Shown piece after piece: positions 52,814-64,000 of a stretch of DNA of 64,000 nt. Origin of the DNA: Lyophyllum atratum (Eukaryota; Basidiomycota; Agaricomycetes; Agaricales; Lyophyllaceae); assembly GCA_014905825.1 (NCBI GenBank), contig JACGCN010000065.1, forward strand, positions 1 to 64,000, read 5' to 3'. Every line of letters begins with the position of its first letter. The stretch's first letter is position 1. The notes below the pieces were generated by a model that saw nothing but the letters and a program-made list of their open reading frames with translations, had not been told where the DNA came from and made no database searches. The position numbers were made by a program, and so were the translations under genes.

Positions 52814-54723
52814 TCATACACCCACCTGCGACTGCACAACTATACTACCAAACAGATGCCCCCCCTCCACCTCCCGCCCCACCGCATGCTCCTTCAGCAC
52901 CCCCCACTCCTGCCACCAATTATCCGCCTCGTCCTCCGCGTCGTACCCAAAGATATCCTTGATCTCGCTCCACTCCTGCGTCGCGTCCGACCCCTCCGCC
53001 GCGTCGAGCACATTAAGCCCGGCGTCGCGCTTCGCACGGAAGTGGTCGTCCCGCCCGCGCTGCATCTCCCCGGGGAGCACGCTCATGAAGGCGATATCCC
53101 CGTGCTCCTTCCTCTGCACGAAGGCGCAGCGCTTCTGGCGCAGGTCCTCGTACGCGTAGAGGAAGTTGCTGATCTGGTCGTCCGCGCGGAGGTGCGAGAA
53201 GAGCTTGGCGAGGACGGCGCCGTCTTCGACTGCCATGGCTGTTGTTTGGATCGCGCCGGGCTAGAATGGTGTTAGGACGGGGATGGGGGGAGGGTGGGAG
53301 GAGAGGGGTACGTACGGGCATGGGGTGGGCGGCTTCGCCAATGACGACCATGCGCCCGCTGTCGTGCACCAACTCTTCCAGGTCGGGGTACTCTGTTACG
53401 GGCACGCATACAGGCGTAGCAGCGAGCGCGCCGAGTTTGCGTAGTCTGAAGATCCGTCGAGTTAGAATCTATGACGCGCCTTGGGGGAGGGTTCGTTACC
53501 TTGGCTCTGAGGCCTCTAAAATTCGCCGCATGCCCTTGATCGGTGCCTCCTCATCCCATGTGCCTTCGTTGCCGTCGGACGGCCCGTACACGTACATCGC
53601 AAAACCTTGGTCCCCGCCCTGCTCGAAAATCTGAGTATATGCGCGTCAATCCAGAGGGAGGAGGGTACGTACGAGTGGGAAGCCAAGACTTAGCCGCCCG
53701 TGGCCGAACCACGAAAACATCGCTCGCTGTAACGCAAGTCGTCAGCGAGGACGTAGACAAGATGTATGCGCTGCAACCTACATATTTACGTTCATACAGA
53801 GGCCTTAGTTGATCGTCTGCTAATATCGCTGCCTTCGGTATCGTAGTACTTAAAAAAAGCTTTCGTTCAAAAGGCCGTCTAGAATAAAACAAACAACGTC
53901 CTGCTAACCTGTACAGAATCATGTCATGTGGAACCGGCTCCCGCGCGTCCATATGTTCGCGTGTCTTCCCATGCCGTCCGTCCGCCCCGACGACGACATC
54001 CGCTTTGAGTACTTCGCCAGATTCTAGAGTGAGTGTGCATTCGTAGGGGTCGATAGATTCTACAGGGGAGCTGAAGCGGATTTGGGCGCCTAGGGCGATG
54101 GCGGCGTCGTAGAGCAGCTGACGGAGGTCGGCGTACTGTTGCAGGTAACGGTTAGGGACTGGATATGAGTTCGGGGACGTGATGAGATACGCACAGCGGC
54201 GAAAATGAATTCCCCTCGTGTCTCCCGCATCATGTCCTCGTCCCACACATGTGTTCCCAGCAATTCGCCCGTTTCGACTATAATAAATGAGCTCGTGAGC
54301 CTCGTCGCTGCTAGGGCAAGGCGGATAAGACGTACAAATTAGGAGATCAATGGCTTGTGATTTATAGACGATCTTTTTCAGCTCCTCCTCGAGGCCCCAG
54401 TGGTACAGGATTTTGGCAAGATTAGGCGCCATACGCACACCGCCCGAGTGCTTCCAACTGGAGTAAGTGGCGGGTCAACAGAGGCTCGAGCGGGAGATCG
54501 CTCACTTCTGTGCTTATACATGGCTCCGCCTCCAGCAGTGTTACTCTATGCCCCACCCGCCGTAGCGCGACTGCACACGCGAGGCCAGCAAGGCCACCGC
54601 CAACGACTACAAAATCAATAACAAGGCTCGTCTTCTTCGGCGTTGTTTCCGTATTCTACACCACGAGGCAATTGGGTCAACGACACGGGAGGGGCGGGAG
54701 CAAACAGACTTCCATCGTACCAT
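52814..54723 (-). CDS. FAD-dependent monooxygenase, copy 2
   Basis: Paralogue of 45332-47333. The only ATG that fits is at 54723, with a donor (ATG|GTACG) directly after it, so the first coding exon is the start codon alone. The next begins NTETTPKKTSLVIDFVVVGG and holds the Rossmann motif GGGLAGLACAVALRRVGHRV. Then come SGGVRMAPNLAKILYHWGLE, ETGELLGTHVWDEDMM, the DG motif VVVGADGRHGKTREH, LVHDSGRMVVIGEAAHPMPP (GD box), AVEDGAVLAKLFSHLRADDQ and FGYDAEDEADNWWQEWGVLK, ending at 52814. Exons join in frame, so probably functional. It runs opposite to copy 1, with 5.5 kb between their 3' ends. Confidence 0.8.
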
Positions 54724-55480
54724 TATTGCAAAGAATCAATTATAACAGCGCAGGCAGCAAAGTACGAAAAAAAAACAAAGACGAATCGGGGCGGGGGAAC
54801 CGGGGGGGCGGGCGCGGATACAAAATGGCAGAAAAGTGCCAGAACACATTTGCGGGCGACAATTAAAGGAAATCTGGGCATGGGAAGGTCACGCACTCGT
54901 CGGGTACGGAAGATCCTTTTCTTCGAGTTTAGCGTCGAAGATTCAGCAGGAACTGCCCCATCCACGTGTGGAGGTCCATTAACTGCCCATCCCCACCCTA
55001 GATCGCCTCGCTGACCAACAAGATCGCCGTCGCGATCACGCCCTAATCCATCCAACCAAGTTACCGCAGATGGTTCCTCCGAATCTGATGCGACGCCCAG
55101 GACCCGCGCTAGCACGACGCCCCCTGCGACGGGCACCTGCCAGTACACCGTGTCCGGATCCCCTCGCTCCTCATCGCGCTCGTCGTCCAACACCTCGTTG
55201 TTCCAGTGGACAAGACTGTCAGGACGTTCATATTAATAAGATCGGCGACGATCGATCACGACAAGCGGACCCAAAACCAACGTGACATCAAACCCTCATC
55301 CGAAACATCCCGACCTTGTAGCGATGATCAAGATCTTCCCTCGCCCCCCCTCTGTTTACCGACCGCTCGGTTTGGCGACCACCCGCCCCTGCTTTGCCTC
55401 CCTTGCAGAATAACGGAATTAAATTTGTGATAGCCCACAATTCAATTAAGCACAACTTGGATACAGAGAGCGCCCCCGCC
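54724..55480. other. possible small gene on minus strand, unresolved
   Basis: The minus strand from about 55220 to 54880 reads HWNNEVLDDERDEERGDPDT, VYWQVPVAGGVVLARVLGVA, then changes frame to a hydrophobic VIATAILLVS and MDLHTWMGQFLLNLRR. Together these could be a small membrane protein with unresolved exons, but no start or family is visible. Confidence 0.3.
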
Positions 55481-57928
55481 CTAACATCTACGATAAATCC
55501 CCCGTCGCTTCTCTTCTTCCCTGCAGAACGTTAATCGCAGAGTGAACTGATTAGCCGTGTACGTAAGTAAGATGCGAATTCAAACGCACCGATACTCAAA
55601 CATGAGCTGCGCGCCGACAAAGAGACACCCGCACACCGCCGCAAAGAACAGCAGCCCTATCATCAATCAAAAACGAAACAACGTCAGAGCCGCGGACGTG
55701 GAAGCTTTTGGCATTCACCCCAACCTTGAGCCGTCCCGAAAACCTGGCGGGCAAAGAACTGTATCCCATCGGTGCCGATGACAAACCCGACAAGGTTCGC
55801 AGCCATCATCATGAGAATATTCACCACCGCACCCCCCGCGCACACGTGGCGATACCACCACTTCGCTCCATACTGACCATCCCAACAACGCAAGCAAAAA
55901 ACGAATCAATAGAAAAGCATCACACACAACGCAGGGGTGTCAAAAAAAGGGGTAAGGGACGCGCACATATGGGAAGAAAAACACGGAGGCATACCTTCGA
56001 CGCTGGCAGGAGGTACGTCGCCACCACCTCAGGCAGGATGAACAGGCTCACAAGCCAGCCCCACGCCAGCAGGCGGAACGTCAGGTCATGCCACAGCGCG
56101 ACGAACGTAAACACTACTGCCGTATTCACCACCAGCCGGCGCGATCCGCCAAGTGGTATATAAATATACCTAGTGATGGTAATGATCCCTCTCAGTCCCT
56201 GCACCATGAAACGCACCAAACAGACAAAGCAACGGACGCACCTAATGAGCCACAAATTATAGCTGCGGTGCCAGCTCCTCCAGAACCCCAGTGTGGAATA
56301 ATTATTAGCCATACACCGAACCATATTCTCCGGAACCTCCATTCCGTCCATAATCGCCCAAAGGCGGAAGAACCGCCACGGTATAAGGAGCTGTGGGTGT
56401 CTGTTTTACCATTTGCTGCTTTGTGCACGAACCCCTGCACAGGACAAGAAGCGGACGAACCTTCAGCCAGACGATGATGAGGTTCCAGAATCCAATCATG
56501 CTGATCTGCGCGGGTGTGTTCCCAGTCCAGGCCTTGCTGTCCTTGATGGCCACAACATACATGAAGTGGAGAATGAGCTCCATCGTGAGAAGGGACGCAA
56601 GAAGACGGATGAAGTACAGCAGCGCGACCCGTCCGTAGATGTGCATCGGGCGGCGATGCTGTAAGTATCAGAAATTCGTTCAGTTGCGCACTCACGCCCG
56701 TCACGGCACTTAGATCGTAACCAACTACAACTCACCTGCCATAGGTAGTCGTTGAAGGTCATGATGGGCCCGGCGATATAGAGCGGGGGGTATAGCACGT
56801 ACGATACGTAATTGATGAACGAGTACATGTCTGTGGGATGGCTCTCCTGACGCTCCCTGTGCGTCGTCGTCCTCTTGTGCCTGTACTGCAGAAACGCAAG
56901 CGCAACCATCATCAAAGACTGAGGTACGGCATCCTATAATTCCCACTCACCTCTTTGAAGTCCGAAGCGTTACACGCCCAATAGTAGTCCATATTGAACG
57001 ATACAAGCCGGAGCATCGTCAAGTTAAACATGATGTGCCACCGCGCGTACGCGCCTTGATACGCGTCCTGAGTATCCGTCAGTCCTCTCCACACAGGCGA
57101 CCCAAGCCCACCCGACGTACCAGCACCCCCAACGACGGCAGCACGTCCCCAAACCTATACCCGCCATACCGATCATTCGCGAACAGCACCGTACCATTAA
57201 ACACCCACGTCAGCACAGGCCCCACCCTCGATCCCCTGCAAGCCCGCGCAATAAGGTAATTGACACCCATGATCGCCAGGATCTTAAGGGTGCTCGTGCC
57301 GTGCAGACCGAGGAGGAGGAGGAGGGAGCATACGAGGTTGTAGCGGATGAGGTAGAGGTTGTTTATGGGCGGGGAGGTGGCGAGGTTCACCCAGAAGAAT
57401 TTGACGGTGAGGTAGGCGCTGGCGAGGAGTGTGAGGAGCCAGAAGTTGTTCCGGAAGCCACGGTACTGCGCGTCGCTGTTGTCCTGGGCACCCTCAGCAC
57501 ACGTACAAACCAGCGCGGGTCTGCCTTACTTACCACTTTGCGGAACGGGATCCACCCGGGGGAGAGCCGGCCCTGGAACAGCGCGTAGTTCGGATTAGAC
57601 GCTGTATATGTATATAATTGAGCTGCGCACAGATACGACATGGTCATACCCACGCACAAGAACTAAGAGAAATGGGTATCCACGCCATGATCGGCAACAC
57701 CACACACGCGACGGCGGTATACACCCTAAACTCAAGCGTCTTCCATCTTGCCTTCGGCTTCGTCTCCGGCTCACTCGCAGGGGCCTTGGAGCTGGATTCC
57801 GGGATATCGACCGTCAAGTCCGTTAGGATCATGCGGTTGCGGATGGGCGGGGCCTCGACACACCAGGGCTGGTGTTCGGGGAGCGTGGGGTCGTAGACAA
57901 ATTCAGAGGGCGGAGGGCCGGAGGTCAT
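55481..57928 (-). CDS. GUP1: Gup1-type MBOAT acyltransferase
   Basis: Gup1 is a multi-pass endoplasmic-reticulum MBOAT enzyme that remodels the lipid part of GPI anchors in yeast; it was first described as a glycerol uptake protein. The start at 57928 reads [20 protein letters not shown]. Exons then give [20 protein letters not shown], a chain of membrane helices ([40 protein letters not shown]), [60 protein letters not shown], and the MBOAT core [20 protein letters not shown] (conserved His) followed by YIYIPLGG and [16 protein letters not shown], which holds the second active-site His. The last exons give [26 protein letters not shown] and a short basic tail ending at 55481. All joins checked are in frame. 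An upstream in-frame ATG (58075) is less likely. Confidence 0.87.
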
Positions 57929-58163
57929 AAAGGGGGGTGGGGGGACTGGGCGCAGAGGGTTGAGCGCGATGGCTAAAGAACGACTTGGACGGTGGCACTG
58001 GCGGGCTTGACAGGTACACGCGTGGCGGTGCAAAAAAGGACTTGCAAACACGTGTTCTGGGGTACTGTAAATCACGGGATCAAACTCTTTGACTTCTGCG
58101 GTTGCTGTTGGAACTTGGTCTTGAGTCTTGCCATTGGCGTTGAAGTCCCTCGGATCCTGCCCA

Positions 58164-58189
58164 CCCCCCCCCCCCCCCCCCCCCCCCCC
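58164..58189 (+). repeat. poly-C homopolymer, 26 bases
   Basis: An uninterrupted run of 26 C, followed by further short C-runs to about 58200, upstream of GUP1. Its exact length is likely unreliable in the assembly. Confidence 0.9.
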
Positions 58190-58199
58190 GCCACCCCCC

Positions 58200-61100
58200 C
58201 GCGGCCGTCCTCACTTCAACAGAAGATAATGCTGGCGCTTCCAGAAAATAGCAGCGCATCTCATTCGCAAGGAGCTCAAATGCTCGACGGACCATGTTGC
58301 ATCGTGCCACGCCTAGTATTCACCATCTTTCGGTCCATCGCATGATCTGTCTCCCGCATCGAGCACGTCAAGCATAACAAAGGCTTCAGCTGACAACTAA
58401 CAAAACGTACCTTCACTGCCTTTCACCGCCCTCGCAAGCGAAACGACTAATAGCTGTCAGTGTCCACCTCCAGCACGCGGCGTCCTCATGCACCCCCTGA
58501 CAGTTGACTTAGAGAATTGGAAAAAGAAAAATTTCGCTTGCACCCTTCGCCATTCAAATATTTAGCGGGCAAGGTACGAATACAGCGAACCGTCGGCGGA
58601 GGAGCTCCCCCCGCTCCTTTACCCCTAACAGTAACACGTACCATCAACTGCGTAAGTACGGGACCGGGCGGCGGGAACCCCAGATCTTCAGTCTTCAACG
58701 GGGAGGTGAAATGCTTATCTCTTCTATGTATCTGATGATGATCGTGAGCCCATCTCCTTTGATCAGAAATCATATCTCCGTCTGATATACATACTTACAC
58801 TGACAGTGTTTATAGTATCATTAAAAAGGTCACGAATCGAATAGCCTGACTGCCTTTGCAAGTCCCCTCGATCGACGTGTTGATCATGATGCGCCATCGG
58901 AGACCCCACCGCACTTCATCAATGTGGACGGTCCGAAGGCCATTTCAAATGATGTTTCTAGCCGGTGTTCTGCACATGATGATGCCTCGGGGGGCAACAA
59001 TGATCAATCACGACTCTACACAATTCGGGAGAAATGCAGGATACCAGTTTCACCACCTGCGCGCGCCGCGAGGGGGGTGCTTCTAGCTTACGATCTGGCG
59101 TGGGCGTGTCAGACGACATGGGTTGCTGCGGTTCTCGGGATCAGCAAGCCGTGGGGGTGGACAATGTTTTCCTGATAAATATACATTGCATGGTCGGGAC
59201 TCGTACTCAGCACTCGGGACAAGTTCGTCGCCGATACCAATTGTAACAGGGTCGACGAAGCAATACCCGTAGCCTTGGTCCGGGTGGACTTGACGCTAGG
59301 ACCGCAACGCTATGACAGCGTCGATGAGTCCGTCTATGTAACTTGCCCAAGACACACCCGTGCTAATACCGCCGATCCTCCAGTGAGGTCCGTTACTTAG
59401 TTGCCGGAGATGCCTGACATCATTTGCAATAGCTTCGACATTTGGAAGACATGCATGTTCCATATTCCTTACCGACCTAAACAACGTCACGGATTGGCAC
59501 AAGCGCGGAAGATCGCGCGACATGCACCGTGAATCCCACACCGAGTCAACGAATCGAGGCTAAAAGCCAGATAACGTCGAACCCTCGATCCGCGCGCGGT
59601 GTTCCTATTAGTTGAGGTACCGGAGATGCGAACGATAGAACTGGTGCCTTGGGGTTTTTGTATGTACAACGAGTCAGATCGTGTGCTGACACCTTTGAGA
59701 AACGGCGCTCCGTGCCCCCATAACCGCACCGTCGCCAAGTTCACCGTGCCCAAATTTGATATGACAGCCATCGCAACGACGGACCCCACTTCATGACAGG
59801 CAACTCCAAAGGCCGTCCCGGATAGAGTATGCACCCAGCCATAGAAATCTTCAACTCACAACTTCACCCATCACGGACTCTCAGAATTCGCCATCATCAT
59901 CATTTTGTTCGAAGGAAGGGTTCAACTGGTCCCCCTTCAACGTCGCTTGCACCTCCTTGTTCCTTCTATAAATCAATACAAAATACGAGGTATCCATTCC
60001 ATTTGTCAAAACGTATAGGTATCTCGCCCGGACAGCGTGGCCGCTCACGATTTGACGTCGGCCCCCCGCGCCTGTGTCCGTCCCTCATCCTTCGACTGCT
60101 GGTGCGACCCAACACCCGTCGTGTTCCCCCGCTGCGCCCGACCTGACCATACATTCGTCGGGGAGCCGTACCCGCCCGAGGACGTTGCTACGGAACGTGT
60201 ACGAGTGTTCAGCTGGGGTGTAAGTAAGGGTGAGGGTGAGGAGGGGACGCACTGTCGCCTTCGGAAGGGTAATTGCGTGTATCGTAATCCGAGCTGCTCT
60301 GGCCTGCCTCGTGGCGTGCTTTTATTGAACCACAGGTTTGGACGCCTCGTTCTTTGACGGGCGGGGAGGGCATGACTTGTTTTAAGTGGACTTGGTGGTG
60401 TAGCTGCTGTGTACCGAGGTGGAGACTCACCGTCTTCGATGGATTCGTTGACGAGGGTGTTGTCGTACCCATTAGATGCGTATTCGTCGCTCATGATATC
60501 CTTGCGAGCGCGATAATAATATGGTCAATTTGTTGTGGTAGGTGGATAACTGTCCTTCTCGCCTATGTATATCCTGAGTCTGAGTGTGACGTAGTTCGGA
60601 GGGTGACGTCACTGAGGAGGTATCAGACACCACCGCTCGTTGTATCCCCAATCCGACGATGGGACCCGCCGCTCCAACTTGTGATTAGCACCTTCGTGCT
60701 CGGGATCAAAATTGGGATCGCCAAGTCTTTATAGTCTGCGGTTCGACATCAATATCAGAGAAACACGCGAAAAGATCAGCGCACTGCAGGGATCGTCCAA
60801 ACAGGGTTGGTAGGTACACTAGTCGCGGCCCCCGCGTAGGCAACGCGTAGCTGCTATCCTCGGCGCGTCTAATTTCACCCATATTCGGAAGGATACCCCC
60901 ATCAGCCTTTGATTTCTACTGGCTCACACTACTTTTTATCATGATGAGCAACACCTCCCCACACGAACATGAAACGGCACAAAAAACCTGGGCCGAATAT
61001 CGACCAGCCTGCTACTACATGCGGCTACCGGTATTGTAGATCCTCGTGGAGTACCCCTCCCACCTGGGGCTTCAGGAGTGTGAAGTACAAGGCAGAAACG

Positions 61101-61446
61101 ACCGAGACGCGACTGGAACGACTTTCGAGCATCGCGCTAGTCGTCTCGAGTCCTTGACTCTTATAAGCAGCGGATACCCATGCAGGTTGCGGGCGGGCTG
61201 GGCGAATGCTGCAGGCCCGGCAAGCCTACACTCATTATCATCGCAGGTGCGACGCGGTGGCGACTCACAGGGTGGGATGAAAGACTGGTGATGGGGGTGA
61301 TCGCGCCCCGTGACAGCAGACTAAACCATAGAAATTACCGACTCATACGTGTACATATATGCGATAGTCCTTGTTTCAGCGTAGAGGGCATGCCAACATC
61401 TCGTCCTTCGAACACTCCGACCAAGTCGTGCTCCCGGAGTACCTAA
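58200..61446. other. gene-poor stretch, no convincing gene
   Basis: Only short frames are seen. The best is a minus-strand frame 60045-60494 (MSDEYASNGYDNTLVNESIE, then Pro/Arg-rich), which looks disordered and has no known domain. A minus-strand frame at 59487-59834 is also featureless. GATGATG-like words occur at 58735-58990. Confidence 0.45.
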
Positions 61447-63400
61447 TCAAGCAAGCCGACACTGCAAATGTATGCCTCTATCCTTGGCTATATTGATTGC
61501 CGTTTCCTTGAGCGATTCGTCCCACGTAGGATCTGGCAGTGACCACGAAATCTGGACCTTCTCCCAGCCAGTCACTTTCATTGCTTCAGCAACCTCGCCA
61601 AGAGTCGTATCGGCGCCTGCACGACTGATGCTGATGTAAATAAATGTGCCAGTGCCACCAGATGGCGGCGTCCTTGAGATTTTTCGCGAGAGGATGCGGG
61701 CACTGACATGAGTACCAGGGGCGTCTATGCGTTGTATATTGTCCATTATATCAATGGCCGCATCGAGTGCGAGCTCCTCGGTAGGGGAGGAACAGGGCAT
61801 TGGGCATTCAAAAATGTCGATCTGACAAAGAGTTGGTGCGGCCAAAGAAAGAAATGACCGGAACTCCTTGTTGGAGATGCCTTGAACATCATGGAGCTGA
61901 AGCTTCTTGAGACGGGGCCTTGGCGCTGAGAGGAACTGTAATAACTGGTGGCCGCTCATATTACCACGGTGAAGACAGAGCTCTTCAACATTGCATGTGA
62001 GTCGGCGTGATGAAGGTCTGTATATTAACTGTCAATGTCTACTGCGTATGAATATGAATAAGCTCACTCCACATCGCCTTCCCCGGCCCAATAGGTTACG
62101 GTTAACGTAGCGAGATCCTCCCACTTCGCGATGAATGATTGAATGTCGGCCATAGTCAGAGTGTTGATATTCTGGACTGAAAAACAGCTTCGTATTTTAC
62201 GTAAATCAGACAAGTGACGCACAACTGAACTCCGGAACATTTCAGGTACGGACGGCAGATATATGTTTCTGGCGGACGTTGCAAATTGCAGAATCTTGAG
62301 AAAAGCATGCCATCCGTCCAAACCACTGCAAAAGGGACCGACAGTCTTTTGGTCGTCTCGGGGTTTTCCTTTATAGCCCATGAAATCCAAGGTATGCATC
62401 AGAGCACCGCGCTCCGGTCTCCTCTCGAGGGCGCGTGCGACATAACATACATCCACTTTCTGGGACTCGAAGCCGCCGTCCCACCGTTCGAAAAAGAGAT
62501 CCAGGACATGTGCCCAAGACTTGGACACGAGGCCATATGCAAGCAACGCTCTTCGCCAGCCATGAGGTTTATCACCTATCGCAAGGTCGACCACATGGCG
62601 TATGATAGCAGGATGAAGTGGAAAAAATGACCCCGGACGGTCGAAGATAGGGAGGACACGAATAGAATGTACAGTAATTGAAGACAGGAGGTGGGAATCA
62701 CGTAGCTCCTCTGGAAGGAGCTCGAAGCAGCTGTTACTATCGAGAAAAACGAGCAATGACGGGTTTCCGGGGCTCACGCGATGCACGCGGTTGTAGGCGA
62801 CTCGTAGAGGCGACTGGTCCAAGGGTAGTTGGGAGCATGGCACCATTGCGATGACTTGAAAAACACCATTCAAACCCATCTCATTGGGATGGATCAGCTC
62901 AAAGACGACAGTGAAGATAGAAAGACCAGACACTGGGGATGCTAGAATACTGTAGTCTTACGACCAAGTCTTCAAGGGGTGTTACGCGTTACGAATTTTT
63001 TGATCTCTTCACCTCTTCATGGGTCCGATTTCAGCGTTATGAAGAGGTAGACTTCTTCACGCCCATCCTGAATTTAGACAACCGGTGCCGATTTCTTAAT
63101 GTGCGGTGGCTGATCCAGGCTCATAGTGTATGTATAGAGTACCTATTGGATGTACTTTGATAGTGGAGAATTTTTCAATTTTCGACCAGAAAAAAATCGG
63201 TCCGTAACGCTCTTCAAAATGTTTTGTTATGCGTTACGAAGGTCAAGATCTCTTCTCTTCATGGCCTATGTTACGCGTTACGTGAAGACTGGGTCGTAAT
63301 ACTACAGTAACCGCAGTATCCCGGGAGGCAGCACGAAGACGATGGAGGCGTGTTCGATAGTGTGTCCGAGGTCCTGGAAAGCCACCGGATGGATTCCATC
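61447..63400 (-). pseudogene. second copy of the duplicated LRR/F-box-like gene, 5' part disrupted by a MITE
   Basis: The same two-exon structure as 48465-50053. The first exon body at 62933-62064 has FTVVFELIHPNEMGLNG and VPCSQLPLDQSPLRVAYNRV, and the second exon ends at 61447. The intron borders and the SLAAPTLCQIDIFECPMPCS region are conserved. Upstream, the reading frame of the intact copy is cut by the 358-bp element at 62950-63307, and the ATG used in the left copy reads ACG here. A shortened product could start at an internal ATG near 62933. Whether that would be functional is unknown. Confidence 0.6.
62950..63307 (+). mobile_element. 358-bp MITE with TA target duplication (Tc1/mariner-like)
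   Basis: The ends are inverted repeats CTGTAGTcTTACGACCaAGTCTTC and its partner CTGTAGTaTTACGACCcAGTCTTC. TA flanks both sides (62948-62949, 63308-63309). The left duplicate at ~48562 has the uninterrupted sequence with a single TA. It contains no gene. Two internal copies of a TTACGAA..GATCTCTTC..CTTCATGG block lie at about 62985-63030 and 63233-63267, and GTTACGCGTTACG words lie near each end. Confidence 0.88.
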
Positions 63401-64000
63401 TGTCAAGATCGTGACAGTCTGTTATGCACTATATGCAAAAATCAGAAGCCACGTCGCAGGTATACTCGTAGGATAGGACGAACGAGATGATCAAGGTTAT
63501 GGGATTGTTTAGATACAATGAGGAAGCGGATGGCAGAGAAGTGGTCGATGGAAGAATCGTCAAGGATGATGGACACCATGCAGCCTGAATTTGTTGCCAT
63601 CCTACGGGGCCCTTCATGCCGACCATAGCTTATCCAATGAGAGGTAGAGTCGGAACGGTAGTTGAGGTCCGGCGCCAAAGTAGTGGTAGACATCCGTCAC
63701 GGTAAGCACTAGCAGCGAGAAAAACCGATGTGTCGAAATGCTGATGGAGTGGCAAGCACTTAGAACCAGAATTCATGCCTCGCGCTGCGGCAGCCATTGA
63801 CTTGCCTTGGAGTTCAGTGACCAGCGAGATATTGGCTAATTTCCGATCGTTGGGCGCTGATTTGAGGCAAAGCAAAAACCCTGCCTTCTGGCTATCCGTG
63901 TCGATGGGCCGTGGCGACGGGAATGGTCACCAAGGTGCAATCAGAGTGTCAGTTTGGAATTATTTGAAGTTGAACTTCGAAGTCACGGGCCGGGTGGTAG

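Larger units (their letters stand above)
61447..64000 (-). repeat. inverted duplication, right copy, extends past the window
   Basis: Reverse-orientation partner of 47870-50053. Similarity still holds at the last bases of the window (..GTTGAACTTC.. near 63965), so the true right border lies outside. The MITE at 62950-63307 is the only large insertion relative to the left copy. Confidence 0.85.

Overview
The window looks like nuclear DNA of a filamentous basidiomycete, most likely an Agaricomycete. Genes are cut by many 45-70 base introns with GTxxGT donors, the DNA is GC-rich and gene-dense, and the gene families are fungal: fungal-type G-alpha, Gup1 MBOAT, Pop5, formamidase, secreted lectins shared by mushrooms, and a Ty1/copia element. 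I cannot name the species.

Layout. 1-1243: damaged MINDY-type deubiquitinase gene (-), running off the left edge. 2063-4273: 615-residue unrecognised protein (+). 4464-16521: a 12,058-bp DNA transposon with ~456-bp terminal inverted repeats (TIRs) starting CACTG and a 3-bp target duplication ACA. It carries pieces of a G-alpha gene, an oxysterol-binding-protein (OSBP/Osh) gene and at least one unidentified gene, and a young intact copia element (8674-13691) is nested in it. A diverged, unoccupied paralogue of the insertion site lies at 18773-18957. 16590-20850: two unrecognised genes (-). 21163-28526: two secreted ricin-B-lectin-fold proteins (-) flanking a Mup1-like amino-acid permease (+). 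29906-40840: TPR protein, formamidase, DUF4139 protein with a nucleoporin-like GLFG/Q insert, RNase P/MRP subunit Pop5, and an 8-amino-7-oxononanoate-synthase-type PLP enzyme. 41493-64000: a duplicated neighbourhood with two FAD monooxygenase paralogues (45332-47333 + and 52814-54723 -), two inverted copies of an unrecognised gene (47870-50053 + and 61447-64000 -), an RD/RE-rich protein and GUP1. The second copy of the unrecognised gene is broken by a 358-bp TA-flanked MITE whose empty site survives in the first copy.

The genes do not form one pathway; this is ordinary housekeeping and secretome sequence remodelled by transposons and local duplication. The strongest result is the gene-fragment-carrying TIR element: both TIRs, the target duplication, foreign gene pieces and an empty-site paralogue are all visible in this one window. 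Further notable points are 6-base microexons in the G-alpha and formamidase genes and three likely single-base frameshifts, two of them in C-runs, that may be assembly errors. All exon models were built by eye from splice consensus and family conservation, without transcript data.
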